From an uncultured Collinsella sp. (GTDB lineage: Bacteria > Actinomycetota > Coriobacteriia > Coriobacteriales > Coriobacteriaceae), in contig CALEBN010000052.1 of the NCBI GenBank assembly GCA_937943045.1, positions 1 to 57,738 on the forward strand: 57,738 bases of DNA, read 5' to 3'. The notes under the pieces are model-generated. The model was not told the origin of the DNA and searched no databases. It saw only the letters and a list, made by a program, of their open reading frames with translations. The position numbers and the translations under genes are program-made. Position 1 is the stretch's first letter, and each line of letters starts with the position of its first letter. This document shows, piece after piece, positions 43,412 through 52,938 of this stretch.

Positions 43412-46189
43412 TTACTTCTTCCCAAATTTAATCTTAATTGCACGCTTCAATGCGTACTTGCCGAGGCTTGGGAGCTTTTGCTCGTATTTGACCATCGTGG
43501 AGCACTCGGGGCGATCTCGATCCAGATGGATGGCGTCGAACGCGCACTTGGTGGTGCACAGGCCGCAGCCGATGCACTTGTTGGGATCGATGATCGAGGC
43601 ACCGCAGCCCAGGCAGCGGGCGGTCTCGGCGCGCACCTGCTCCTCGGTAAAGGTCTCGACGTACTCGCTAAACGGCGCAGCCTTCTCGCGCTCGCGGTCG
43701 ACATGCGCCACCTCGCGGCTCGCGTTGTCGTAGCTCTCGATCACGACATCGTCGCGGTCGAGCGCGGTGTAGTGGCGCTGGTTGCGGCCGATGGTGAGCG
43801 TGGAGCCCGGCTGCACAAAGCGATGGATGGACACGGCGGCCTCGTGACCGGCGGCGATGGCGTCGATGGCAAAGCTCGGACCGGTGTAGACGTCGCCGCC
43901 CACAAAGATGTCGGGCTCAGCGGTCTGATAGGTCTGGGGGTCGGCAAGAGCACCCTGGCCGCGGCCGAGCTCCACCTTGGAGCCAGCCAGCAGGTCGCCC
44001 CACACAATGGACTGGCCAATCGACATGACCACGCGGTCGGCATCGACGCGGCGCAGATCGTTCTCGTCGTACTCGGGCGCAAACCGGCCCTCGTCGTCAA
44101 AGACACGCGTGCAGCGCTTGAAGGTGATACCGCACACACGACCGGCCTCGTCCAGGTGAACCTCCTTGGGGCCCCAGCCGCAGCTGATGTGAGCGCCGTC
44201 CTCAACGGCCTCGCGACGCTCCTCCTCGCTGGCGGGCATCTGGGCCTCGCTCTCCAGGCAGAACATCTCAACGTGCTCGGAACCCAGACGGCAGGCGTTG
44301 CGCGCGACGTCGATGGCCACGTTGCCGCCGCCCACCACGATGGTGCGGCCGGGCAGCGCGTCGATCTTGCCACTGTTGACCTCGCGCAAAAAGTCGACGG
44401 CCACGGTCACGTCCTCGGCATCCTCGCCCGGAATACCGGCGAGGCGGCCGCCCTGGCAGCCGATGGCAACATAAAAGGCCTTAAAGCCCTGCTCGCGCAG
44501 CTCGTCGAGCGTCACATCGCGACCGACCTCCACGCCATAGCGGAACTCGGCGCCCATCAGGCGAATGATCTCGACCTCTGCCTCGATAACGTCCTTCTCC
44601 AGCTTAAAGCTGGGAATACCGTAGGTGAGCATGCCGCCCGGGCGCTCGTTCTTCTCGAACACGACGGGCTTGTAGCCCTTCTCGGCCAGATAGAAGGCGC
44701 AGGACAGACCGGCCGGGCCGGCACCGATGATGGCGATCTTCTGATCGAAGCCGCCAGCGCGTGTCGGCGTCACCACGGGCGGGACATAGCGGGTCGCGGC
44801 ATCAAGATCGCGCTGGGCGATAAACTTCTTGACCTCGTCGATAGCCACGGCGGCGTCCACACGGCCGCGGGTGCAGGCATCCTCGCAGCGGCGGTTGCAC
44901 ACGCGGCCGCAGATAGCGGGCAGCGGGTTCTCGCGCTTGATGAGCGCCAGCGCCTCGTCATAGCGCCCCTGTGCCGCAAGCTTCAGATAGCCCTGAACGG
45001 CAACGTGCGCGGGGCAAGCCGTCTTGCAGGGCGCGGTGCCGGACTCGTGCGTCTCGATACGGTTATCGTTGCGGTAGTTGGGCGACCACTTGGTGTGGTC
45101 CCACTTGGTGGCATCGGGCAGCTCCTGGCGCGGATACTCGGGCACCTGTCCGCCGGCCTTTTTGCTGCAGAGCTTCTGACCGAGCTTGGCGGCACCGGCA
45201 GGGCACACCTCAACGCAGCGACCGCAGGCCACGCACTTGTCCTTCTCGACCTTGGCGACATAGGCCGAGCGCGACAGGTTGGGCGTGTTGAACAGCTGCG
45301 AGGTGCGCAGGGCGTAGCACACGTTGACGTTGCAGTTGCAGATGGCGAAGATCTTGTTCTCGCCGTCGATATTGGTGATCTGGTGCACAAAGCCGTTGTC
45401 CTCGGCCTGGCGCAAAATGTCGTAGACCTCCTCGCGCGTCACATAGTGGCCGCGGTCGGTCTCGACCACGTAGTCGGCCATATCGCCAACGGCGATGCAC
45501 CAGTCGGCGGGGTCGTCGGCGCAGCCCTCGCCCATCACGCGACGGCTCGCGCGGCAGCTACAGGTGCTGGCGGCATACTTACCCTCGTATTTGTCGAGCC
45601 AATGCTCGATATGCTCAATCGGCACCGAGGTGCTCGTGGCATCAATGGCCTTCTCGACCGGAATGACATGCATGCCGATGCCGGCGCCTCCGGGCGGCAC
45701 CATCGGCGTGGCCTTGGACAGCGGCCCCTTGGACGCCTGCTCAAAGAACTTGGCATAGACCGGATGCTCCTCGAGCTGGCTCACGCGCATGTTGAGGAAC
45801 TCGGCGGAACCCGGCACCAGCATGGGCAGCACCCATTGCTTGGCGCGCTCGGGGTTTTCCCAGTTGTACTCGAGCAGGCCCGTGTAGCTCATATCGTCGA
45901 GCATCTTCTCGATCTGGGCCTCGGGCATGCCGGTGAGCTTGACCATCTCGGGCAGCGTATAGGGACGGCGCATCTTCATCTTGCAGAGCACTTCGGCCTG
46001 CTCGTCGGTCGCGGCCTCGGCAAACGACCAGTACTCGTAGCCCAGCAGCTCGTCGCGATGCAGCAGGCGGTTGGTGCAGTGCTCGCATAGTTTGACGATG
46101 GCCTCGCGCGGATGCTCCGGTATCGGCGGCACGAACTCCGCGCCGATATCGGGCTCGGTGTAGCTAATTCCCGGTCCGTTGAGAATCAT
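43412..46189 (-). CDS. Multi-cluster Fe-S flavoprotein oxidoreductase (GltD-like)
   Basis: A 925-residue cytosolic enzyme. The N-terminal 300 residues include a winged-helix-like piece (PYTLPEMVKLTGM) and many cysteines (TCSCRASRRV, CNCNVNVCYAL). Next come a ferredoxin motif CVACGRCVEVCP (about 320), a GltD-type cluster region CKTACPAHVAVQ...CGRVCNRRCEDAC (about 380-440), an FAD motif IAIIGAGPAGLSCAFYLAE (about 475) and an NAD(P) motif VVGGGNVAIDVARNA (about 615). The C-terminal ferredoxin region is CLGCGASI...CIGCGLCTTKC. It resembles the glutamate synthase small-subunit family used in electron transfer between NAD(P)H and ferredoxin. The ATG at 46189 follows AGAAGGGA. Probably repressed by the divergent TetR protein. 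Confidence 0.88.
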   Translation of the reverse strand: MILNGPGISYTEPDIGAEFVPPIPEHPREAIVKLCEHCTNRLLHRDELLGYEYWSFAEAATDEQAEVLCKMKMRRPYTLPEMVKLTGMPEAQIEKMLDDMSYTGLLEYNWENPERAKQWVLPMLVPGSAEFLNMRVSQLEEHPVYAKFFEQASKGPLSKATPMVPPGGAGIGMHVIPVEKAIDATSTSVPIEHIEHWLDKYEGKYAASTCSCRASRRVMGEGCADDPADWCIAVGDMADYVVETDRGHYVTREEVYDILRQAEDNGFVHQITNIDGENKIFAICNCNVNVCYALRTSQLFNTPNLSRSAYVAKVEKDKCVACGRCVEVCPAGAAKLGQKLCSKKAGGQVPEYPRQELPDATKWDHTKWSPNYRNDNRIETHESGTAPCKTACPAHVAVQGYLKLAAQGRYDEALALIKRENPLPAICGRVCNRRCEDACTRGRVDAAVAIDEVKKFIAQRDLDAATRYVPPVVTPTRAGGFDQKIAIIGAGPAGLSCAFYLAEKGYKPVVFEKNERPGGMLTYGIPSFKLEKDVIEAEVEIIRLMGAEFRYGVEVGRDVTLDELREQGFKAFYVAIGCQGGRLAGIPGEDAEDVTVAVDFLREVNSGKIDALPGRTIVVGGGNVAIDVARNACRLGSEHVEMFCLESEAQMPASEEERREAVEDGAHISCGWGPKEVHLDEAGRVCGITFKRCTRVFDDEGRFAPEYDENDLRRVDADRVVMSIGQSIVWGDLLAGSKVELGRGQGALADPQTYQTAEPDIFVGGDVYTGPSFAIDAIAAGHEAAVSIHRFVQPGSTLTIGRNQRHYTALDRDDVVIESYDNASREVAHVDREREKAAPFSEYVETFTEEQVRAETARCLGCGASIIDPNKCIGCGLCTTKCAFDAIHLDRDRPECSTMVKYEQKLPSLGKYALKRAIKIKFGKK

Positions 46190-46281
46190 GGTTGTCCCTT
46201 CTCTTGCCGCAGCCCGACGAGGCCGCAGCGCCCCTCTTTTTTTGCAGGTCGGGCATGCCCCATGCCGTTCACCCGCCATTG

Positions 46282-46319
46282 TTGACATTGTGTCAAAAAT
46301 AGTATTGACGAACCGTCAA
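46282..46319. promoter_or_regulatory. Twin TetR-type operators
   Basis: Two copies of TTGAC-N5-GTCAA (46282-46296 and 46305-46319), 23 bp centre to centre, in the gap between the flavoprotein and tetR genes. The TTGAC halves look like -35 boxes, so a bound repressor would block promoters on both strands. These are the natural sites for the adjacent TetR protein. Confidence 0.75.
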
Positions 46320-46377
46320 CAATATTCAAGACTGTTAGGTGAACGGTCAGGCAAAAGAGGATGAAAGGCGGCAAAAC

Positions 46378-47040
46378 ATGGGCGACAACACAGCAGATAC
46401 CTCTGTGGTCGATGCCGTCCCCGCGCCCGACAGCACGGCCAAACGTCTGACGGGCGACGAACGCCGTCGCGAGATCCTCGATGCCGTGCGCACCGTGAGT
46501 TCCGAGCTGGGCGTGTCGCATCTATCCGTCTCGGCCGTAACCAAGCGAGCCGGCTGCACGCGCTCGCTGTTCTACCACTACTTCGCCGACATGGACGCCG
46601 CCGTCACCGCTGTCATGGACGAGGCAATCGACGGTTTTATCTCCGAGCTCGAGCAGTGGAACGCCGGCCGCACCGTCGGTGATATCGAAGGCGCGCTCGA
46701 CACCGTCGCCCCGCTCTTTAAGCGTCTGGTCGTGAGCGGCCACGAGCTGCCGAGCACGCTCACCTCGAGCAGCGGTGCGCTCTACGGCGGCTTTTTGCAC
46801 AACGTGGTCCAGCGCGTGGCGCAGTATATCTGCGACACCACCGTGGTGGATTTTGTCGCCCATCATGAGCTACGCATCGACCATGTCTACGAGACGTTCT
46901 ACACCCTCATCATGGGGTTGTTGATGTATATCCGCACACACCCCGATGTGCCCGACGAGACGGTCAAGGAAATCATCGCCTCGACACTCCACATCGAGGG
47001 CTATACCGCCAAGTATCCGGAGCGCAAGCCCCAGAACTGA
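46378..47040 (+). CDS. TetR/AcrR-family regulator
   Basis: A 220-residue regulator. After about 25 unstructured residues comes the TetR helix-turn-helix: RRREILDAVRTVSSELGVSHLSVSAVTKRAGCTRSLFYHYF-type sequence (about 30-72), then a helical ligand-binding domain with TLIMGLLMYIRTHPDV near the end. The ATG at 46378 has GAAAGGCGG; an upstream GTG is possible. It divides from the Fe-S flavoprotein gene across two matching palindromes and precedes a membrane protein gene by 63 bases, so it likely controls both and itself. The ligand is unknown. Confidence 0.9.
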   Translation: MGDNTADTSVVDAVPAPDSTAKRLTGDERRREILDAVRTVSSELGVSHLSVSAVTKRAGCTRSLFYHYFADMDAAVTAVMDEAIDGFISELEQWNAGRTVGDIEGALDTVAPLFKRLVVSGHELPSTLTSSSGALYGGFLHNVVQRVAQYICDTTVVDFVAHHELRIDHVYETFYTLIMGLLMYIRTHPDVPDETVKEIIASTLHIEGYTAKYPERKPQN

Positions 47041-47103
47041 CGACATTTGGCCAAACTGCCCGCGATCAGAAGAGGGGCCGCGGGCGTGTGAAAGGAGAGC
47101 AGC

Positions 47104-48111
47104 ATGCTGTTCGATGTTTGGGGTAGCGATACCCTTATCCACTGGGCAGGCTGGGCCATGGTCTTTATTGGCCTGATCGTGCTCAACGAGGTCGGCCGCC
47201 GCACTAAGCTGGGCGCGGCAATCATCTTTGGCGTGGCCCCGCTGGCCATGACCATCTACTGCGTCGCCATCGCCATCGGCGTTTCGCAGGGTGCCGAGTG
47301 GGCGCTCACCAACCCCACCCATGTGTACCAGAACAGCTGGTTCCACTACGCCAAGGTATACGCGGCGCTGGCCGGTTGCTGGGGCTTCATTGCCATTAAG
47401 TACCAGTGGGGCAAGATCGGCAAGGCGCATTGGTTCCGCGCATGGCCGTTTGTGATCGTCGCCATCAACATCATGATCGCCGTCGTGTCCGACTTCGAGA
47501 GCGCCTATCACTTCTTTGTCCTGGGCCAGTCCACTTGGGTCACCTCCGAGGGTGCCACGCAGCTTGCCGGCTGGAACAACGTGTTCAACGGCATCGCCGG
47601 CATCATCAACATCTTCTGCATGACCGGTTGGTGGAGCGTCTACGCCTCCGAGGATCAGACCGATATGCTGTGGCCCGACATGACCTGGGTCTACATCATC
47701 GCCTACGATATCTGGAACTTCTGCTACACCTACAACTGCCTGCCCACCCACTCCTGGTTCTGCGGCTTTGCGCTGCTGCTGGCGCCCACCATCGCCGCCT
47801 TTATCTGGAACAAGGGCGGCTGGATCCAGAACCGCGCCTTCACGCTGGCCATTTGGTGCATGTTTGCCCAGGTGTTCCCGTACTTCCAGGAGGAGTCCAT
47901 CTTTGTGACCCACTCCACGCTCGACCCCGGCGCCGCTACCGCGGTCTCGGTCGCCGCGCTGATCGCCAACGTCGCCGCAATCATCTACATCGCCTACCGT
48001 GCCAAGAAGCTCGGCCGCAATCCCTACAAGCAGGATGTCTTTGAGGGCACCAGCGATTGGGAGAAGGCTACCGCTCGCCGCGCCAAGGTTGATTACGCAC
48101 ACGCCGAGTAA
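47104..48111 (+). CDS. Polytopic membrane protein, DUF5692-like
   Basis: A 335-residue membrane protein with eight or nine helices, rich in Trp, Tyr and Phe (DMTWVYIIAYDIWNFCYTYN, WFCGFALLLAPTIAAFIW). I believe it belongs to the DUF5692 family seen in anaerobic actinobacteria and clostridia, by memory only. The C-terminal tail is charged and cytosolic. AAAGGAG precedes the ATG. It is co-oriented with, and probably co-transcribed with, the TetR gene. A role in transport, sensing or membrane redox with the divergent flavoprotein is possible, but nothing in the sequence proves one. Confidence 0.8.
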   Translation: MLFDVWGSDTLIHWAGWAMVFIGLIVLNEVGRRTKLGAAIIFGVAPLAMTIYCVAIAIGVSQGAEWALTNPTHVYQNSWFHYAKVYAALAGCWGFIAIKYQWGKIGKAHWFRAWPFVIVAINIMIAVVSDFESAYHFFVLGQSTWVTSEGATQLAGWNNVFNGIAGIINIFCMTGWWSVYASEDQTDMLWPDMTWVYIIAYDIWNFCYTYNCLPTHSWFCGFALLLAPTIAAFIWNKGGWIQNRAFTLAIWCMFAQVFPYFQEESIFVTHSTLDPGAATAVSVAALIANVAAIIYIAYRAKKLGRNPYKQDVFEGTSDWEKATARRAKVDYAHAE

Positions 48112-48178
48112 CATGTTGGTCGCTGTTGGCGCCTGGGCATAGGCCCGCTCGCCAGATTTTCAATCCAATGTCTCGCAG

Positions 48179-48219
48179 AGCCCCCGGAAAGCGTTTCGCT
48201 CGCTTTTCGGGGGCTTTTG
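48179..48219 (+). terminator. Terminator after the DUF5692-like gene
   Basis: AGCCCCCGGAAAGCG and its near-complement, followed by TTTTGT on the plus strand; 68 bases past the stop. Confidence 0.88.
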
Positions 48220-48347
48220 TCATTGCGTCTCTATTCATCTATTCAAAAACATGCGCATATATAAAATCGGATTTCAAATCATGCGGCGGCTCTATAGGGT
48301 CCCGTTTTTGGGTACAGTGTTGTCCCGATATTGAGCTTGGGGGATAT

Positions 48348-49850
48348 ATGAAAGATGAGACGACGGGCCAAGAGGACGCGGTCCAAGATGCAGAAGCGTG
48401 TGCCGAGGCCCTGGAGAGCCTAGACCGGATTTCGCTTGACGATGTTGCGTTTGGCAATTCGAGCGTTGATGTACAGGATGAGTCGGAAATCGAGGCGCAG
48501 CCCGATGATCAGGATGCAAAAGACGATGGCGCCGCGCCCACCGAAGACGAGGCGGGGCACGAGGAATCCGAATGCGAGGCCGACGACCAGCCCGAATCCG
48601 ACACGAGCGAGGAAACCATCTTGCTCGACAGCTTGCCCGCCGAAGATTCGCTGACCCGCGAGCTCCCTGGCTTAGGCTCTGCGCCTGCCGTGGACGAGAC
48701 CATCGCCATGGGCGATATCCCCCTACCGTCCGTTCCTTCGGCACGCGAAGCCGAGGTTCGCCATCGCAAGATGTCGCCCAAGCGACGCAACCTGATGGTG
48801 GCAGGCGTTGTTGCCATCGCGCTCGTCGCCGGCGGCGCGGGCTATGCGGCTTGGAACGGATACCAGCAAGAGCAGGCCGCCGTGGTTGCCGCAAACGCCC
48901 ATACCATGATGTCGGTGCAAATTGGCGTACATGCCGCGGGGCTCGACTGCTCCACCGGCTCAAAGATCCCCGTGCAGGTGAGTGGCCAGGACTCCGACGG
49001 CTCTTCTGTGAGCGAAACGCTCTACGTTGACGAGCACGGTCGCGGCATTAAGCTGCTGCCCGGCGATTACACGCTCTCCATTGCTGGATCCCCCATCGCG
49101 GAAGACGGCACCATCTACACCGTCCCGACCACCAAGGCGCAGGTCACCATTAAGAGCGATGGGCAGGATTTGAGTGCCCAGGCCACCTTTAAGCTCAAGG
49201 TACCTTCGGCCGACACGGTGACTGACGACCAGATCGATGCCGCCGCCAAGTATGCTGAGGAAGGGGGCGCAAGCTCTGCCGCCGCGGCAAAGATACTCCA
49301 GCAGGCGGCAATTACGCGCCGCGATGCCGCCGCCAACGCCGTAAGCGCAAGCGAGGCTCAGTCCGCCCGCGATGCCGACGCTCGGCACAAGGCGACGAAC
49401 CTGTATCAGCTCGATATTCCGGTTGAGTGGTATGGCAAGGTCGCAACCTGGCAAAACGGCAGCACGCTGTGCATTTATCTGGACAGCGACACCAACACAC
49501 CGCTCGTGACGCTTGTCGCAGTGCGCGACGGCGAGACCTTTATGCCCGACGACGGCGATACGGTTTTGGGCACGGTCAGCCTAGGCAACGGCTACACCGT
49601 CTACGCCAGCGGCCCTGTCTATCCGTACGTGATTCCGCAAACCGTTAATGGACGCACGCAGGACCCTGTGTCGACCTATCCCATGGACCAGGCTATTGAA
49701 CTTGTCGAGCTTACGACCGGCAACCGCTACACCTATAGCCAGATTAAGAACGACCTGGTTGGCAAAGACGGCAACGCAGACGCCGCGACCAAACTCGAGA
49801 CCGACTACCTCGCCCAGATTCTCCTGCCGAGCATCAAAGCACAGGACTAG
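48348..49850 (+). CDS. Membrane-anchored protein with acidic N-terminus
   Basis: A 500-residue protein with an acidic, Glu/Asp-rich cytosolic region (1-140), one membrane helix (about 147-168, NLMVAGVVAIALVAGGAGYAAW) and an extracellular part. The latter contains a beta-rich segment (residues 180-290), an Ala-rich helical stretch (about 300-345) and a C-terminal domain of about 150 residues with IPVEWYGKVATW. The domain is not recognised. The acidic tail plus helix plus outside domain resembles substrates of PASTA-kinase systems, which is only an analogy. GGGGGAT lies before the ATG. A TATATAAAAT box (about 48257) may be its promoter. Confidence 0.75.
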   Translation: MKDETTGQEDAVQDAEACAEALESLDRISLDDVAFGNSSVDVQDESEIEAQPDDQDAKDDGAAPTEDEAGHEESECEADDQPESDTSEETILLDSLPAEDSLTRELPGLGSAPAVDETIAMGDIPLPSVPSAREAEVRHRKMSPKRRNLMVAGVVAIALVAGGAGYAAWNGYQQEQAAVVAANAHTMMSVQIGVHAAGLDCSTGSKIPVQVSGQDSDGSSVSETLYVDEHGRGIKLLPGDYTLSIAGSPIAEDGTIYTVPTTKAQVTIKSDGQDLSAQATFKLKVPSADTVTDDQIDAAAKYAEEGGASSAAAAKILQQAAITRRDAAANAVSASEAQSARDADARHKATNLYQLDIPVEWYGKVATWQNGSTLCIYLDSDTNTPLVTLVAVRDGETFMPDDGDTVLGTVSLGNGYTVYASGPVYPYVIPQTVNGRTQDPVSTYPMDQAIELVELTTGNRYTYSQIKNDLVGKDGNADAATKLETDYLAQILLPSIKAQD

Positions 49851-49892
49851 CCGGCCCGAAGACAGCCGCCCAACACCCACATCCCCCTACGC

Positions 49893-49959
49893 AGTTGCGG
49901 TGAAATAGGGACTGTTTTTGCTGGTCAACCCGCAAAACAGTCCCTATTTCACCGCAACT
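49893..49959. repeat. GTTGCGGTGAAAT palindrome, copy 4
   Basis: Perfect 26-nt arms (AGTTGCGGTGAAATAGGGAC...) with a 15-nt loop, between converging genes at 49850 and 49984. Confidence 0.9.
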
Positions 49960-49983
49960 TATTGGTGACCTTTTGGGTGGCAC

Positions 49984-50178
49984 TCAGCGCCACGGATCGG
50001 CTTCGAACATTGGCTCGCGCTCGGGGCGGCGATCGCTGTAGGGATCGTAACCGTCATCGTCCTCGTTCTCGGCACGGATATAGGGGTCGCGCGGCTTGGG
50101 CGCCGGTTTAGGCGGAGTCTTCGGTGCGGCGGGCGCCGCCTCAGCCACCGGTGCGTTCGTCTTGTTCTCGTCTTTCAT
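49984..50178 (-). CDS. Small Pro/Ala-rich acidic protein
   Basis: A 64-residue protein: a Lys/Pro/Ala-rich first half (KTPPKPAPKPRDPYIRA) and an acidic second half (ENEDDDGYDPYSDRR), ending FEADPWR. It is likely disordered. No family is recognised. AAGGAG lies eight bases before the ATG at 50178, and codon use is like that of its neighbours. It follows clpB on the same strand, though a terminator (50231-50264) lies between them. Confidence 0.6.
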   Translation of the reverse strand: MKDENKTNAPVAEAAPAAPKTPPKPAPKPRDPYIRAENEDDDGYDPYSDRRPEREPMFEADPWR

Positions 50179-50230
50179 CTGCATAGCTCCTTGCCATGTG
50201 CTCACGTTCAACACCATCGATTGTCGCACG

Positions 50231-50264
50231 AAAAAGGGCAGCGGACCCAATCGGATCCGCCACC
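50231..50264 (-). terminator. Terminator after clpB
   Basis: GCGGATCC-GATT-GGGTCCGC stem followed on the minus strand by TGCCCTTTTTCG. Confidence 0.75.
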
Positions 50265-50310
50265 CTTGGCGTTCGGCTCAAAAGGCAGATTTTAAGGCAT
50301 GGCCCAAAAT

Positions 50311-52938
50311 CTACTCGGCGTCGGGGACCTCGTAGGTGGCCGCCGGCGTATTGTCGCACACGACGGTAAAGCCGCCGTCCTTGTCGACATCGACCGTCAC
50401 CTGATCGCCCTCGCGCACCGTGCCGTCGATGATAGCGGCGGCGATGGCGTCCACGACCTCGCGCTGGACCAGGCGCTTGAGCGGACGGGCACCGAACACG
50501 GGGTCCAGGCCACCCACGGCGAGCATCTGCTTGGCCGCCGGGGTGATGGCAAGCGTCATGCGCTCCTTGGCCAGGCGTGCGCGGACGTCGGCAAGCTGGA
50601 TGTCGACGATCTTCTCGATCTGCGCCATGCCGAGCGGATGGAACACCACGATATCGTCGATACGGTTGAGGAACTCGGGGCGGAAGGTCTGAGCCATGGC
50701 GGCGTCGACCTGATGGCGCATCTCCTCCTCGTCCTTACCGGACAGATCGGCGATGGCCTTGGAGCCCACGTTGGACGTCATGATGATAATCGTGTTCTTG
50801 AAGGACACCTGGCGACCCTGGCCATCGGTTAGACGACCGTCGTCAAGCACCTGCAACAGCACGTTAAAGACATCCGGATGGGCCTTCTCCATCTCGTCGA
50901 GCAAGATCACGGAGTAGGGGCGACGGCGTACGGCCTCGGTGAGCTGGCCGCCCTCGTCGTAGCCCACGTATCCCGGGGGCGCACCGATCAGACGCTGGAC
51001 GCTGAACTTCTCCATGTACTCGGACATGTCGATACGCACGAGCGCGCGCTCGTCGTCGAACAGGCACTCGGCAAGCGCCTTGGCGAGCTCGGTCTTGCCC
51101 ACGCCGGTGGGGCCCAGGAAGAAGAAGCTGCCGATGGGCTTGTCCGGATCGGAGAGGCCCGCACGGCTGCGGCGCACAGCTGCGGCGACGGCGGAGACGG
51201 CCTCGTCCTGGCCGATGACGCGCTTATGCAGCTCACCCTCCAAGCCCTTGAGCTTGTCGAGCTCGCCCTGCATCATCTTGGACACGGGCACGCCGGTCCA
51301 GGCGCTCACGACCTCGGCGATCTCATCGGAGGTCACCTGCTCGTTGAGGCCCTCGCCGTCCTGCTGCTTTTGTGCCTCGAGCGCGGCCTCGGAATCCTGA
51401 ATCTGCTGCTGCAGGCCCGGAATCACGGAGTAGCGCAGCTCGGACGCACGACCCAAATCGCCGTTGCGCGTCGCGCGCTCCTCTTCGCTCCTGGCCTCGT
51501 CAAGCTGGCCCTTGAGCTCCTGCACGTGGTCGATGGCGTTCTTCTGGTTGAGCCAGCCGGCCTTTTGCACGTTGAGTTTTTCCTGGACCTCGGCAATCTC
51601 CTGGCGCAGAGCCTCCAGACGCTCCTTGGAGGCATCGTCGGTCTCCTTCATGAGCGCCTGCTCCTCGATCTGCAGCTGGGTGAGCTGACGCGTGGTGGCA
51701 TCGATCTCGACCGGCATGCTGTCGAGCTCCATGCGCAGGCGGCTTGCCGCCTCATCGACCAGGTCGATGGCCTTGTCGGGCAGGAAACGGTCGGCGATGT
51801 AGCGATCGGAGAGGTCGGCAGCTGCCACGAGCGCGCTATCGGTGATATGCACGCCGTGGAAGATCTCGTACTTCTCCTTGAGGCCACGCAGGATTGAGAT
51901 GGTGTCCTCAACGGTGGGCTCGGAGACCATCACGGTCTGGAAACGACGGGCGAGCGCCGCGTCCTTCTCGATGTACTTGCGGTACTCATCGAGCGTGGTC
52001 GCGCCGATCGCATGCAGGTCGCCACGGGCGAGCGCAGGCTTGAGGATGTTACCGGCGTCCATGGAGCCCTCGGTGGCACCCGCGCCTACAATGGTGTGGA
52101 GCTCATCGATGAACAGGATGACCTTGCCTTCGGACTTCTGCACTTCCTTGAGCACAGCCTTCAAGCGGTCCTCGAACTCGCCGCGGTACTTGGCGCCGGC
52201 GACCAGCGCGCTCATGTCGAGCTCGATGAGGTCGCGGTCGCGCAGCGTGCTCGGCACGTCGCCGGCCACGATACGCTGGGCGATGCCCTCGACGATAGCC
52301 GTTTTACCAACGCCCGGCTCGCCGATGAGCACGGGGTTGTTCTTGGTGCGACGGGACAGGACCTGGATGGTACGGCGGATCTCGTCGGTACGGCCGATGA
52401 CCGGGTCGAGCTTGCCGGCGCGGGCCAGATCGCAGATGTTGCGACCGTACTGCTCCAGCGCCTCAAACTGAGTCTTGTCCTCGGCAGACGTCACGCGGTC
52501 ATCGCCACGCAGCTCCTCGTAGACTTGCTCGATGCGCTCCTTGGTCACGCCGGCGTCGCGCAGAACGCGGCCGGCCTCACCCTTGTCCTCGGCAAGTGCC
52601 ATCAGCAGATGCTCGGTCACCACAAAGCTGTCGCCCATCTTGGTGGCCTTCTTCTCGGCCTTCTCGATGACGCGGACGAGCTCATTGGAAAGACCCATCT
52701 GCTGGCCCTCGCCCGAAACCTTAGGCGCATGGTCGATGGCATCCTGCGTGGAGCGTGCGAGCTGGGCCGGGTCGGCACCGATGCGCTCGATGATCACGGA
52801 GATATTGCGCTCGCCGGCACCGAGCAGGGCAGACAGCAGGTGAATCGGCTCCACCGCGCCGGCCTGCGCGTCGGCAGCCGTGCTCATGGCGGTCTGCAGC
52901 GCCTCGCGCGACGTCATTGCTAGCTTATCGATTCTCAT
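50311..52938 (-). CDS. clpB: ATP-dependent disaggregase ClpB
   Basis: An 875-residue ClpB that, with DnaK, rescues aggregated proteins after heat stress. In order: the Clp N domain (1-145, MTSREALQTAMSTAADAQ); first AAA module with GEPGVGKTAIVEG (about 205) and VILFIDELHTIVGAGA; coiled-coil middle domain (about 410-530); second AAA module with LGPTGVGKTELAKALAE (about 610) and VILLDEMEKAHPDV; C-terminal small domain. AGAGAGGTGATT precedes the ATG. The upstream region has an inverted repeat (53017-53052) that could be its heat-shock operator. Confidence 0.98.
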   Translation of the reverse strand: MRIDKLAMTSREALQTAMSTAADAQAGAVEPIHLLSALLGAGERNISVIIERIGADPAQLARSTQDAIDHAPKVSGEGQQMGLSNELVRVIEKAEKKATKMGDSFVVTEHLLMALAEDKGEAGRVLRDAGVTKERIEQVYEELRGDDRVTSAEDKTQFEALEQYGRNICDLARAGKLDPVIGRTDEIRRTIQVLSRRTKNNPVLIGEPGVGKTAIVEGIAQRIVAGDVPSTLRDRDLIELDMSALVAGAKYRGEFEDRLKAVLKEVQKSEGKVILFIDELHTIVGAGATEGSMDAGNILKPALARGDLHAIGATTLDEYRKYIEKDAALARRFQTVMVSEPTVEDTISILRGLKEKYEIFHGVHITDSALVAAADLSDRYIADRFLPDKAIDLVDEAASRLRMELDSMPVEIDATTRQLTQLQIEEQALMKETDDASKERLEALRQEIAEVQEKLNVQKAGWLNQKNAIDHVQELKGQLDEARSEEERATRNGDLGRASELRYSVIPGLQQQIQDSEAALEAQKQQDGEGLNEQVTSDEIAEVVSAWTGVPVSKMMQGELDKLKGLEGELHKRVIGQDEAVSAVAAAVRRSRAGLSDPDKPIGSFFFLGPTGVGKTELAKALAECLFDDERALVRIDMSEYMEKFSVQRLIGAPPGYVGYDEGGQLTEAVRRRPYSVILLDEMEKAHPDVFNVLLQVLDDGRLTDGQGRQVSFKNTIIIMTSNVGSKAIADLSGKDEEEMRHQVDAAMAQTFRPEFLNRIDDIVVFHPLGMAQIEKIVDIQLADVRARLAKERMTLAITPAAKQMLAVGGLDPVFGARPLKRLVQREVVDAIAAAIIDGTVREGDQVTVDVDKDGGFTVVCDNTPAATYEVPDAE

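Noticed and set aside
43370..46090. 906-codon plus-strand frame opposite the Fe-S flavoprotein
   Set aside because: Antisense by-product of GC-rich codon bias; no ribosome binding site and a composition unlike real proteins.
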